NCBI RefSeq assembly: GCF_041146795.1
Contig: NC_135175.1
Span: 32,364,136-32,428,135, forward strand
Source: Maylandia zebra
Taxonomy: Eukaryota > Chordata > Actinopteri > Cichliformes > Cichlidae
Direction of reading: 5' to 3'
Length of the DNA: 64,000 nucleotides
The notes beneath the pieces were generated by a model, which searched no databases, was not told the origin of the DNA, and saw only the letters and a program-made list of their open reading frames with translations. Positions 45,266 through 56,682 of this stretch are shown here, piece by piece. Made by a program: the position numbers and the translations under genes. The number at the start of each line of letters is the position of its first letter. The stretch's first letter is position 1.

Positions 45266-47305
45266 ATGATTGGCAGTACCATGTGTCTGGTGATTGTCAT
45301 GTTTCTGTGGATTCTGACCATTTCCAGAGGAGGTGAGTGAAGCATTCACTAGCACCAGCTGAGTCAGACTGAGAAATGGCTCACTTTAATATTTCCCTTC
45401 ATGTTACTGCAAAATATTTTATGTGCAAAACTTCATCAGTCATTAACAGTCTTTATCTGATGTTTCAGATACTGAAGTTTCCTGTGTTTTCATGACAACG
45501 TGCATCTTACCGTGCACTTTCCAGGGAAACACTAGAGGAGTATACATCCACTGGATGCACTTGTCAGAGGGACATCCTCTTGTATACTTGTACTATGGCA
45601 ACAAAGACCAGCTCAGAACCCAGGACCAACAATTCAGAAGCAGGACATCGCTGTTCCAGGACCAGCTCTCCAAAGGAAACGCCTCACTCCAACTGACAGG
45701 GGTGCAGGTTCAGGACGAGGGCAGATACAGCTGCTACATCAGCACCATTAATACAGAAAAGGATTCATTTATCAACCTTAAAGTGCACAGTATGAAAAAT
45801 CTGAGGTTTTGGGGGATTTTCCTTTTCTTTTAAGTGCTCGATATTTCAAAAGATTTATACCAACCTCTAATATATGTAGCAGTTGTAGTGTTACGTTGAA
45901 AAGCCACAGGTTTACTCTATATTTTTCAGCCCCAGTCAAAGTCAGCATTCAGCATGCAGGAAACAGGATCACCTGCAGCTCAGAGGGCATCTACCCTAAA
46001 CCTGAGCTCACCTGGTCAACCAGACCGCCATCCAAGGTGACCTTCAAGAATACAACAACAGTCGAGCAGACCAAGCAGCAGCTCTACAACATCAACGGTT
46101 CTTTGATAGCTTCATTCAATGAAAGTGATCGAGTCTACAGCTGCACTGTGAGCACTCAGAGGAACAGGGGGAGAGCCAGTCTGAGGCAGCTACGTGAGTA
46201 TGACCTCACATATGAGCTAGGAAATGAGGTTGAAAGCTGCTTATTGTTGAATACTGAAACACATGCATTAGATTTACACAGAAGCACTTCATGTGTAGGC
46301 TGTTCATCTATACCTGGCATATGCTCAACCTTCTTGTTTCAGCTTCAGTTACTGGCAGCTTCACTGAAACCACAATCCCCTGCCCCAGCTTTAACACTTC
46401 TCCAACAAGCCTCATTTGGAGATTCCTTAATCGTGCAATTTTGGAAAAGACTGGGTCTGGTTCCAACTACACAGTCTCAAAGGAGTGGAAGCAGCATGTG
46501 AAGGCTGTATCAGAGTTGGGAAGCCTCACATTACTGGGCTTATCTTCAGAGAAGGAGGGAATATACACATGTGAGATTAGTAATGTTGAGGAGATGCTGA
46601 TTAATTACACCATTATTCGAATAAGTCAAGGTAAAGGAATTTATGTTGCATCCTTCTAATCCACAAAAGCAAGAATCATTCAAAACTTTTAAAATCTCTT
46701 TGACATACAAACAAAATAAACATATTAAGGCATCCAGGAGAAATTTAAAAATCAGATTCTTTTACTGTTTCAGGAAATACACACATGACTATTATAGCAA
46801 TTACTGCAGGGGTGGTAGTACTCGTATGCATCCTATCGTCAGTCTGCCTGGTGCTGTACTGCAAAAGGAAAAGAGGTAAAAGTACATTCTGCCTGTACTA
46901 CTGAAATAATTTGTATATTTGTATCAATCTTATGGATCCAAAACATGTCTCAGGTCAGCAAGAAAACAGCATGACAGCGTCAGAGAGTGGTGAACCCAAC
47001 ATGTAAGTAAATATTGTGAATAAAAATGCACACCGTGCTATTAGTTATCATATTGGAGAACATTTTTATCATGGAGTTAGGACCAGTTTTCTCACACATG
47101 AATCTAAATATTCCCTAGAGCCAGTTTAGTCAAATAAGAATTCCCTACTTGAGATCTTACTTTGATGAATTCAGCTTAGCCAAAATAATTTCAGTAAAAA
47201 GTTCCAGAATAAGAATTCAAAAACTCCTTCAGTCTGACAAATGGAAATTCAAACAATAAAGATGAATTCTAATTGTTGTAATGCTTTTACCTCAATTTCA
47301 GTTAA
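45266..47305 (+). CDS. hhla2: HHLA2-like B7-family immune surface protein, gene 3 (V-C-V-TM)
   Basis: Exons: 45266-45332 signal peptide, 45469-45789 IgV, 45930-46193 IgC-like, 46343-46630 second IgV, 46774-46875 transmembrane, 46954-47002 tail and 47302-47305 (last residue and TAA); 364 residues. V1 has CILPC, IHWM, RSRTSLF and DEGRYSCY; the C domain has TCSSEGIYPKP and YSCTVST; V2 has IPCPS, LIWRF and EGIYTCEI; TM ends LYCKRKR; the tail is GQQENSMTASESGEPN. ATG 45266 was chosen because it gives a 22-residue signal like its paralogues; ATG 45239 in the same frame adds nine residues. The last exon starts TTAACAG, so the codon after the junction (ATT) is followed at once by TAA. Junction phases equal those of gene 1. 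Confidence 0.87.
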
Positions 47306-48431
47306 CAGAGAAGTTGAACTTCATGGATTTAAAGAAGCAAAGTCTCCTGTGAGCTGTTAATAGACTAAACTTCCCTGTGATTCATCCAACTAAAGATTGC
47401 ATAACTTAATAACTGAATTTTAAGAAAGGTTTGATATGTAAGAGTAAACCACAGCAAGATGAAGGAAAAAAATGATCTTCTGCAGTGGGAAGCCAACTGT
47501 CAGCCAGGCACATGAATGTTTTATGCAGTAAAATAATGTGAAAGGAAGCTATTCGGCTTCACATTTGATTGATGGAACTGGAAGTGACCTCATCCCAGTT
47601 ACCACTATGACTGAGATATTTTACACTTTCACCTACAAACTGCATGATTTTAACTACTAGCTGCAGGTTTTATTGTCATAATAAAAATGTGATGGACAAT
47701 CAGGTTTTTGACTTTTTAAAATATTTTTGTATTTAGTTTATTTATCTATTTACATCTGTGTTTGGGTTTCTAAGATAAGAGCATTGCTATCTGCATGCTG
47801 GAAAGATTTCTATGGGACTACAAAATTATGACAACAGACTGCTACGGGTACCAAAGATTTTGTAACCATCTACATCACCTCAGTCATTACCAAAGGCAAT
47901 TCTATATGTGCTTAACTTTTCAGCTATGTCCAACATTTGGTCCATAGTGATCATAAACACAAGCTCTATAAACACCACATCAGCTGAGGCCTACTGATAC
48001 GGATAAGCCTTGAAGATCAAGATTCAATTTTATTTTTACAGTGCCAAGAAACAGTCGCCTCAAGGTGCTTTTTTTTTTTTTTTTTTTTTTTTGTAAGGTA
48101 GACCCTACAATACACAACGATTAAATGGCTGGACCAAATTTTTCTCTCAAAGCAACATGAATGAGTGAAGAGTGAAGCAGGTGACTGACAGGAGGACTGA
48201 TGGAGCATCTCCAGTGATCTGGGCTCTGTGTTGATGTCCTGTTTCTCCTTCTGTAATCAAGCAATAACAAGGGTCTTTGCTCTCCATGTGACACTAATAT
48301 TTGGATTAAAACTTTATTAAGTCGCTGTCTTTACACACAGCTGTTTTCACACCGGTGTGCTGGTCCTCTCCAGTCCCAGCATATACACTATATGGTCAGT
48401 GATGACACTTCTGTGACATCATTGACCATGC
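47306..48431. other. 3' region of gene 3 and intergenic
   Basis: 47306-47700 and 48140-48420 have diverged copies at 56960-57340 and 57345-57670. The block between, with a 24-T run at 48069-48092 and a fragment of a dispersed repeat (caattttatttttacagtgc), is missing from that copy. Confidence 0.55.
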
Positions 48432-49834
48432 TGATACAGTTACGCTGATGACACGCAGCTGTACATCTCCGTGTCTCCTGATGACACCAGACCAATGGAT
48501 GCCCTTTTTAACTGTATCTTGGATATAAGATCTTGGATGGCAGAAAACTTTTTACAGCTTAACCAGGACAAAACTGAAGTTTTAATTGTCGGTCCTGAGG
48601 CTCAGAGAGAGAAACTCTTGTCTAAATTAGAGGCATTTTCACTATGTCCTTCGTTACAAGTGAAAAACCTGGGTGTTATTCTTGACTCTGAGCTTGGTTT
48701 TATCCCACATGTTAAACATGTGACCAAAATTGGATTTTATCATCTAAAAAATATAGCCAGAGTCCGCCCTATTCTCTCTCGGGCCAACACGGAGATGCTG
48801 ATGCATGCTTTTATTACCAGTCGCATTGATTACTGTAATGCCCTGCTCTCTGGTCTTCCTAAGAAGAATATTTCAACTTTACAACTCTTGCAAAACTCGG
48901 CAGCTCGTGTGCTGACGAAGACCAGAGGGCGGGCCCACATTACACCGGTTTTAGAATCGCTGCACTGGCTCCCCGTGTGTTTCAGGATCGATTTTAAAGT
49001 TCTTTTATTGGTTTTTAAATGTCTTAATGGTCTTGGGCCTTCCTAGCTCTCAGATCTGCTTTTACCATACGAACCCTCGCGGACCCTGAGGTCCTCTGGT
49101 ACTGGCCTTTTGATTGTCCCTAAAGTCAGGACACATACTCACGGAGAGGCAGCTTTTCAGTGGTATGGTCCTCGTCTGTGGAACAGCCTGCCGGAGGAGC
49201 TCAGGGCCGCAGAGAACGTACATGTTTTTAAGAACAGGCTCAAGACCCACCTTTTTAATTTAGCTTTCACCTAACGTTTATTTATTTTATGCTTATTTAT
49301 TCTATCCTGTTATTTTATTATTAATTCAGGTTTTACCTAATATTTATTGATTTTATTCTTATCCATTTTTTAATCTTCTTACTCTATTTATATTTATATT
49401 TATATTGTAACCCGTTCTTATTTATTTTATCATTTTACCCTGTATATAGCCTATTATGGCATATCTCCAGTGTTTCCTCGGAGGGGGCTCTCTGCACCGG
49501 GGCTGTTATTGACCGTGACTGCTGGGTCTCTGGGGTCCTCTCAGCCTGGTTGGGGGGCTCCTTTGCTTCCCTCCGGCTGTGTGCCCAGCCCGGAGGCTGC
49601 GGTCTGTGACCGGCTCCCGGTGCAGACGGCTCTCTGTTATAATGTTTCCTCACTTGGCTCATGCGAGCCCAGCCCAATTTTTACTCTTTAAGTGTGCGCG
49701 TGTGTGTATGTGTGTGTGGGTGGGGGTGGGGGGATATATGTGTATTGAGAGTGTGGGGAGTGAGTTGGAGGGTGGGGTGGGTTGCTTTTAACTATGTAAA
49801 GCACTTTGTGCTACATTTTTTCTGTATGAAAAGT

Positions 49835-49870
<36 letters not shown>

Positions 49871-49875
49871 TTGAT
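48432..49875 (+). mobile_element. 5'-truncated L2/CR1-like LINE with (GATT)n tail
   Basis: Starts inside reverse transcriptase at the YADDTQLYI box and runs to the end of ORF2, then a 3' UTR ending gtgctttataaataaagatt and (gatt)n. 5' truncation and a short tandem-repeat tail are typical of the L2/CR1 group. A duplicate of the surrounding DNA (57345-58170) lacks it, so it marks an insertion after that duplication or a deletion in the copy. Confidence 0.82.
48471..49272 (+). pseudogene. LINE ORF2 reverse transcriptase C-terminus
   Basis: Continuous from the YADD box through SWMAENFLQLNQDKTEVL, LGVILDSEL, FITSRIDYCNALL and HWLPVCFRIDFK to LGPS, where a TAG at 49045-49047 interrupts. The same frame then continues with LLPYEPSRTLRSSG and PRLWNSLPEELR to a stop near 49272. 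One nonsense codon plus loss of the N-terminal two thirds makes it inactive. The ATG at 48471 is not a real start. Confidence 0.82.
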
Positions 49876-49939
49876 GCGGCTCATAGAGGTGCCATTTAAC
49901 CCCAGTGTAGTTGGTTTTATGGTGTTTCATCTTACATGT

Positions 49940-49971
49940 GTACTTGACCTGACAGAATTCAGGTCAAGTAC
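49940..49971. repeat. 32-bp inverted repeat
   Basis: Arms gtacttgacctga and tcaggtcaagtac pair perfectly (13 bp) around a 6-base loop, cagaat. Confidence 0.93.
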
Positions 49972-50037
49972 AAGTGTTAATGGAGCTGATTATCATGGTC
50001 CCATTAGAGCACTAAAATCTGAGTATTATGCTGTACA

Positions 50038-51009
50038 CAGTGTTGGGAAGGTTACTTTTAAAATGTATTCCGTTACAGAATACAGAATACATGCCCCAAA
50101 ATGTATTCTGTAACGTATTCCGTTACGTTACTCAATGAGAGTAACGTATTCTGAATACTTTGGATTACTTAATATATTATCGTGCTTTTTACAACAACGT
50201 GAATGTACTATTGCTGTGTGATTTATTACTATTACTGAAGGTCCGCGACTCCGAACTGTAGTAAAGGGACCTCTGACTAATACGGCGGGGTCCCTGTCGG
50301 CTCGTAGCCGAAAAATAGCTTTACTTTGTTGTGTGGGACAACTTTGCTAGCAGAGACAGAGAGAGGCGTTGAAAGACTGCTCCAACGGAACTTATTGTTT
50401 TCGGAGGAAAACACGAACACAGTGTACAGTCGAGTCTTAATAGCTTACTTACAACTGGGCTCGTCAGGCACTCTTCTTGGCTGCAGTGGTTATTATTATA
50501 TTTACATGCTTCCAGCTCCCGTTTTTCCTCGATGACAACTCCAACCTTTCCACTCGCCTTTTTCTCCCTCCTCGCGCTCACAGACACATAACGTGTATGG
50601 CAGTCCATTCTCCCAGCAGCACGGACTATATTGCCCATGATGCTACATTCTTTAGAGCTATGCTTGTAGCATTCTGCCTGTTAGCTTAGCACAACAACGA
50701 AAAGGCGCTCTCTCACCCAGGAAACACACAGTCGCAGAAAGAGAGAGAGAGCGTCGCCCTGTAACCATGGCAACCGTAACGCTGCCGCCTGGAACAACAG
50801 AACGTAGCTGTCAAACAAAACCCAAACAGTCCGGACCCGCGACAATATGAAACAGGAAAGTACCGCAGTGTAATCCATTTATTTCAACAAAGTAACTGTA
50901 TTCTGAATACCACCTTTTTAAACGGTAACTGTAACGGAATACAGTTACTCATATTTTGTATTCTAAATACGTAACGGCGGTACATGTATTCCGTTACTCC
51001 CCAACACTG
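50038..51009. mobile_element. Non-autonomous hAT element
   Basis: Termini cagtgttgggaaggttac (left) and, reversed, cagtgttggggagtaacg (right). Both flanks are gctgtaca (50030-50037 and 51010-51017), an exact 8-bp duplication. Subterminal regions are packed with gtaac/gaatac motifs (ttccgttac, gaatacag), likely transposase-binding repeats. No transposase recognised. Confidence 0.9.
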
Positions 51010-51017
51010 GCTGTACA

Positions 51018-52108
51018 TAAATGATTTTGAATGGAGTGAACTGTTGAGCAAAAGACCTTCCACACTGGTCCCAGCTGAATCGTTCAACTTCAGCGTACAT
51101 GATAAAATTCAAATTGTTTTTCTAAGCAGTGAGGGAACTTTGGAAAATGAGCTAAAGATGAAGTTCAATTCTGTGTTTTAAACCCATTTGACTAAAACAT
51201 TAATTCAGTTTGATCAGGACTGCACAACCTTTACACTGCAAAAAATGTTTTATTTGGGTTTTGGGCAATCAGACTCCCATTTTCACTGTCCAATGCCCCG
51301 AATAAAGAGTAAATATGTAAAAACAGAAATGGACACGAAGATAGTTACAAACAGGATGCAATGATTTAAAAGCTTATAAAGACATGTTTTACACGTGATA
51401 AAATGTTGAAAACAAAAACTGATAAAAATGTACAATTATAAGAAAAAAGAACATTTTGAATTTTATGGCAACAACACACCAATAAACTGGGGCATGGACC
51501 TCAATGTAGCAACTAGCAGCTTATGCTTACAATAAAATGATAGTGTTAATTTGGCAGTTTGTAGCATCAACAGACAGTGTTTATGCAACAGTTTTATGTT
51601 AAATGAACACCAGAGAAAAATCTACCAGCAACAAACAGTCAACGCTCACCACACCTATGTGACCAGCAACCAAACCAGAGTCCCAAGAAGCACAAGAAAT
51701 AAACAATAGCTCAATAAATTTGCATGAACCACTATTAATCTACCAAGTATTGCTTTTTACTTACAAAATAACAAACAAAGTAAAAATACAGAGGTACCGT
51801 TTCAATCTGCTTGAAAGCTTCAAAAATGTTTTAACGAACGCATACAGGAACTCTGTCCCTTGTTCTCATATTTTGTTCGTCAAGTTGACCTGAAACACCT
51901 GAAGCGAAACGATAGTAACTGAGTTGGTAGCAATACTTCATGGTGCTGTGACCGCAGTAAAATCTTCTAAACAAGTGTTACAAAAAACATAACTGAAGTC
52001 AGTGAACAGCAATAGATTTGCACCGATATCTGATCCAACTTGTTGACTCATTTGGATCAGACTGATATACCAACCAAACGTAGAACTGGTGCATTTCTAG
52101 TCACAACT
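51018..52108. other. 3' flank of the zinc-finger gene, partly duplicated elsewhere
   Basis: 51480-51920 is duplicated with divergence at 57710-58170 (for example ttgcatgaaccactattaat against ttgcatgaaccagtattgct). 51018-51180 is a short open stretch I do not recognise. Confidence 0.5.
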
Positions 52109-52870
52109 TTAAGGTTTTGCTTTACTGTGGATGAGCTGATGTTGTTTCAAGTGACCCTTCACAGTAAAAGACTTCCCACAGTTACCACACATGAATGGTT
52201 TAACTCCAGCATGGATGAGTTGGTGTGATTTTAAGTTCCTTTGGTGAGTAAAACACTTTCCACACTCAGCACAGATGAATGGTTTAACTCCAGCATGAAT
52301 AAGTTGGTGTGATTTTAAGTTCCTTTGGTGAGTAAAACACTTTCCACATTCACCACAGATGAATGGTTTAACTCCAGCATGGATGAGTTGGTGTGATTTT
52401 AAGGCACTTTGCCGAGTAAAACACTTTCCACACTCATCACAGATGAATGGTTTAACTCCAGCATGGATAAGTTGATGTGATTTTAAGTTCCTTTGGTGAG
52501 TAAAACACTTTCCACACTCATCACAGATGAATGGTTTAATTCCTGCATGGATGAGTTGGTGTGATTTTAAGGCACTTTGCGAAGTAAAAGACTTTCCACA
52601 CTGGTCACAGCTGAATGGTTTAACCCCAGTGTGGATGAGCTTATGCCTCGTCAAGTTACTCTTTGTAGTAAAAGATTTTCCACAGTCAACACAAGAGAAG
52701 CATCTTTTCTTATTGTGGAAACATTGGTGTCTCCCGAGCTGCCTCCTTGTGATAAAGCTCTTTGCACAAAGACCACAAGTGAATGATTTCTCTCTCTTTG
52801 CTTGTGTGAGGTTAGCATTGTCATCATCGGAAGAGTGCCGAGGTCTCTTTCGGTTGTTGCTTCTTTGTTC
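52109..52870 (-). CDS. C2H2 zinc-finger protein, last coding exon (eight fingers)
   Basis: Predicted nuclear DNA-binding protein, probably a transcription regulator. The exon opens at a good acceptor (gtttctctgtcactacag/GAACAAAG, phase 0) with EQRSNNRKRPRHSSDDD, a basic/acidic linker, then eight C2H2 fingers to a stop after HSKAKP. Finger 1 (FTCGLCAKSF...HQCFH) and finger 2 (CFSCVDCGKSF) are divergent. Fingers 3-7 are near copies with 84-bp periodicity, linkers TGVKPF or AGVKPF, and helices QSALKSH or QRNLKSH. Finger 8 is FMCGNCGKSFTVKGHLKQH. No KRAB, SCAN or BTB domain is visible; upstream exons were not found, so the N-terminus is unknown. Confidence 0.88.
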   Translation of the reverse strand, partial: EQRSNNRKRPRHSSDDDNANLTQAKREKSFTCGLCAKSFITRRQLGRHQCFHNKKRCFSCVDCGKSFTTKSNLTRHKLIHTGVKPFSCDQCGKSFTSQSALKSHQLIHAGIKPFICDECGKCFTHQRNLKSHQLIHAGVKPFICDECGKCFTRQSALKSHQLIHAGVKPFICGECGKCFTHQRNLKSHQLIHAGVKPFICAECGKCFTHQRNLKSHQLIHAGVKPFMCGNCGKSFTVKGHLKQHQLIHSKAKP

Positions 52871-52899
52871 CTGTAGTGACAGAGAAACAAACCAATGTG

Positions 52900-53025
52900 A
52901 TGCAGTAAAGTGTGTGAATGTGTGTGTGAATGGGTGAATGACTGAATGTAGTGTGAAGTGCTTTGGGGTCCTTAGGGACTATAAAAGCGCTATACAAATG
53001 CAGGCCATTTACCATTTATTTACCA
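52900..53025 (+). mobile_element. 3' fragment of the tRNA-derived SINE
   Basis: Contains gaatgggtgaatgactgaat, tgctttggggtccttaggga and cgctatacaaatgcaggcca, matching the 3' half of the copy at 44029-44334. Confidence 0.8.
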
Positions 53026-53149
53026 GTAAAGGAAAAAGGGTAACCTATGATGTGGATGAAGTTAATGCAGTTTGATACCAGAGTTATCAAACTACACTGT
53101 GCAGAGTTACTAGCATCTATATAAGACTCTGCTCAGGTACATCAATTCA

Positions 53150-54535
53150 TATATTTTCTTTTGTTTATCTAATTCAGGGTAGCAGTTAGGTTGAAACCTA
53201 TCCCAGGTGACCCTGGTTGAGATGGGAGGTACACACTGGACACCAGTCCAGTACACCAATCAATTGCAGAGCGAACACAGAGAGAAAAACAGCCATTCAC
53301 ACCTACAGCCAGTTTACAATTTTCATTTAAGGAGGCCAGAGTACCCGGAGAGAACCCATATACACAAGGGAAGAACATGAATAGGGGTGGGTTTTTATAA
53401 TCGATTCATCGATTAAAATCGATTCTGGCTTGGATAACGTAAAATCGATTCATTAAAATCCTGAATCGATTTTTTAATATAAATTTATTTTGTCCGAAAT
53501 GCCAGAATCTCTGGTGACATCTCACAAAATTTCAAGAACCACCAAACAGTAAATGAGAGCAGGTACAGGGATTCTGCACATAGACTTAAACACACAGCGC
53601 GACCCGCGGATCAGAATCAGTTAGATGTCGCCTTTCTCACAGTCGGGGCTGAAAGCCGACAGCTCGCTGATCCGGGTCCGCGCTTTGTGTTCACGCCCTT
53701 TATGCGCTGATTCTAAAGCTGTTAGTTTGATCTCTCTCCAAACAATATTGACCGAATCAGCAGCAAAAGAAGATCCAAACGCTTCACATAAACATCGTCA
53801 TGAATTCACTCTTTTACTGTTTTGCTTCCATTGCGATGCGCAGCTCTCTCTCTCTCCCTCCCCCCCCCCCTCTCTCGAACAGTTTCGCTTTCTTCATTAT
53901 TCGCTTGCTTGTTACGCACAAGTCTACTGTTGCTTACAGCGCTGTCGGCTGCTGTTTTTTCCCCTTTTACATTCTTCCGAAAAGAAAACCTCATTTCTGC
54001 TGTTCAATACTGAACAAATTGAAACTTTTTAAAATTATTCAAAATGCAAAATGCTTAGCCATGTCTCTAATAAAACCGCTGTAACGTCAGAGGTAATGTT
54101 GATTAATTAATGGTTTTCTTTCGTTTTTGATGTACTGCAGAATATTTTTATAAAATCCCAGGCCAGGAAAATCACCTACATGTTTTTCTGTGTTTTATCT
54201 TCAGCTACTTTGACACAAAGGCATCTGCTGTGATGCTCACACCTTGGATAAAGTCTTGAGAGTGTCAGCTTCCTTTTTATAGATACAAAAATATGTAAAT
54301 GTCCTGATCTGAATTATATCTCTGACTGTCAAAATTTCCCAGATTTAAATCGAATCGAATCGAATTAAATCGAATCGTGGATCGAATCGATTCGGGACCT
54401 TGTGAATCGGAATTGAATCGATTCTAGAAATCAGTGACGATACCCAGCCCTAAACATGAAGACTTCATTCCAGTGGATTTGAACCCAAGGATCTTTTTGA
54501 TGTTAGGCGATTGTGCTAACCACCACCGGCCACCC
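53150..54535. repeat. Old dispersed repeat split by a hAT insertion
   Basis: 53165-53381 (cctatcccaggtgaccctgg ... gagtacccggagagaaccc) and 54453-54535 (tggatttgaacccaaggatc ... gcgattgtgctaaccacc) are the two halves of a common teleost repeat, interrupted at 53382-54452. A related fragment lies at about 60670-60845 (gttgaacccaggacgttctt). Confidence 0.65.
53382..54452. mobile_element. Non-autonomous hAT element inside an older repeat
   Basis: Left end taggggtgggtttttataat, reversed right end tagggctgggtatcgtcact; both flanks are aacatgaa (53374-53381 and 54453-54460). Subterminal repeats of atcgattc/aatcgaat are dense at both ends. No transposase is recognised. The duplication restores a continuous older repeat when the element is removed. 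Confidence 0.92.
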
Positions 54536-56289
54536 TCAGACACAAATAATAAATATTTATTAGGTTTATCGATTTCAATTTCTCCCACTTTACTTTTGGA
54601 ATAGTCACTGTGGGTTACCTGTGTCAAAAGGTTCATTTAAAAAACATAATTTAATCTTAAGTTTGATGAAAATGTCACTTAAAGTACAGAGTTTAAAATC
54701 TCACTGCTACATGTCAGCAGCAGACTGCAGTCAACTAAATTCTGTCTTCTTATCCCTCCTACTTTAAGTTCATAGTGCTACCTATCACGGCTGCTGTAGG
54801 ACAAACATCTCTATCTGTAGCGAGTGTAGGCTGTCATGTCAGTCTGACGTTTACATCACCTGGTGTCTGTCTGTATTTACTCTGGAGGAGGATGTAAATC
54901 TTTGTAAAAGGAGTCTGATAGTCAGTGAAGCTCACCTCTGACATGTGACAGCAATAGGGAGTCGAGTTGTTGAGAATATTCTGTCCGTTTCTTTGCAAGC
55001 TCAGATTATGCATCTGACCCTCACCTCAGCATAGCGGTCACAGGAGTGAGCCTCACTGACTCCCTCTAAATAAAATCCATTCAAAGTTTTGCCTCATCCA
55101 CAGTAAATAGTGGATGTTCCACTGGCATTATCAAGTAAACGGTGATCTGATAGCATGCGCCCACTAAATAAACGCCAGGCAGAACATTTGAAGTTACTCT
55201 GGGGTGACTGAGTAAAATAAAATTTAAAATATCAAAAAATATTTAATTGTCACATATAGAGTACAGAGGGAAGATAATATAGTAGCTTCCACAAACCAGT
55301 GCCCAATTCTACGTTTATGAGAACGCATCAGTTTGTTGGAAGATGAAAATTATACACATATTTATGAGCAAAACATTCTGCTGTTATGTAATTGCAACAA
55401 AAGAAATACTTGCTGCACCTTTAAATGTAATTTAAATGCAGTTTATGAAGAATGTGAATAAGATATGCATTGTGCTTGACCTTTTTTAATTTACAAATAT
55501 TCTTTTGCTTTTATTGAATAAGTTACAGGTTTTGAACAGCTGTCTAACAACAACAGATGTTCAACAGATACACACAATAACATTAACAAAAGACAGATTT
55601 TTTTTACCTTTTGTGAAGAATCCATTCAAGTCTCCTCTTCCTATCACCAATCACCTGTGAGATTAAACACATTGGAATTACCAGCACCGATTAACCAACC
55701 AGCGGGCCGGATTGGAGTAATGACTTATGTTTGAAACCCCTGAGCTTCATGCAAATTTGACTGTTGGGATGGACATCCAACAAAACTCTGCAGATACATT
55801 TTGTGCATCCACAAATGCCAGTTGAGGCAGATAATATGATTTGAAAATTAAACTGAATGCTAATTAATGCCCCTCAGTCCAGCAGGTCCAAATCCATCTG
55901 AACCCAAGAGCCAAGCTTTTGGGTCTGGGAGTGGCTTTAAAGGAGGTCATCCTGATCCCTCCCTGCAGGAATCACTTCTGTACAAAGTTCAACTTATTTT
56001 TCATCACAATAGCAACAGATCAGGTCTTAGTGAAAGCTGCAAGAGCATTCAGCAAACTAAAAGTCACAAAGGCTCTGAGACCGTACTCTCACAATCACAG
56101 AAATACCACTTATGTACAGTTTGGTTAAAACATTCAAATAATTGAAACAAATAATAGAAAACACCCTCACACAATAATAATACCTAGTTCTGATGGTTTC
56201 TGCTGCTTTTCCAGATTACTCCAGGAAAAAAAACAACCACAATCAACAATCACAGCAAGTTTTCAAATGTATAAAAATAACTATCTATG
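54536..56289. other. Intergenic, no gene supported
   Basis: A 47-bp exon-like segment on the minus strand (55608-55654) has splice-like ends but cannot be read in phase into the zinc-finger exon. Nothing else is recognised. Confidence 0.45.
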
Positions 56290-56578
56290 ACAAAACTACA
56301 AAGGCTCTCCTCACCTTTAGAGGAGGCCAGGGCACAAACTGAGAAAAACTCTGAAGAAGCTTTAACAATTTTTGGCTCATTAATCAAAGAGCACAAACCG
56401 CTTTTCTCACCTCTGCAGATAAACAGACATTACCAACTCGGTTCTCCACCAAGAATTCTCCAGGTGAACAACTTTGGTTTGATTGGAGGTTGTTCCACCA
56501 GTTCAGAGCTGATTTGGCTCCACCTGCTGGTCTGGAGTTTAAAGCAACAAGCAGGAAGAAAAAGGTTCTCTTCTTAGT
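56290..56578 (+). repeat. Local duplicate, copy A
   Basis: About 290 bp resembling 59220-59460, sharing gaggccagggcacaaactga, gcacaaaccgcttttctcac and gttgttccaccagttcagag. It has an extra block and small indels. Function not recognised. Confidence 0.75.
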
Positions 56579-56682
56579 CCTGCTGACAAACGGTGAAATG
56601 TAATTTACTCAAATACTGGAGCCTACGACAAACTTGGGCCCCCTTTGTTACTGTTTCTACACCTTGTTTTTTAATTTGGAAA

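Noticed and set aside
47303-47360. In-frame-looking tail NREVELHGFKEAKSPVSC after the last intron of gene 3
   Set aside because: The junction phase from the preceding exon yields ATT then TAA immediately, so this frame is not used.
55608-55654. Minus-strand exon-like segment (VIGDRKRRLEWILHK) as a 5' exon of the zinc-finger gene
   Set aside because: Splice-like ends exist, but its length and phase force stops if joined directly to the zinc-finger exon at phase 0.
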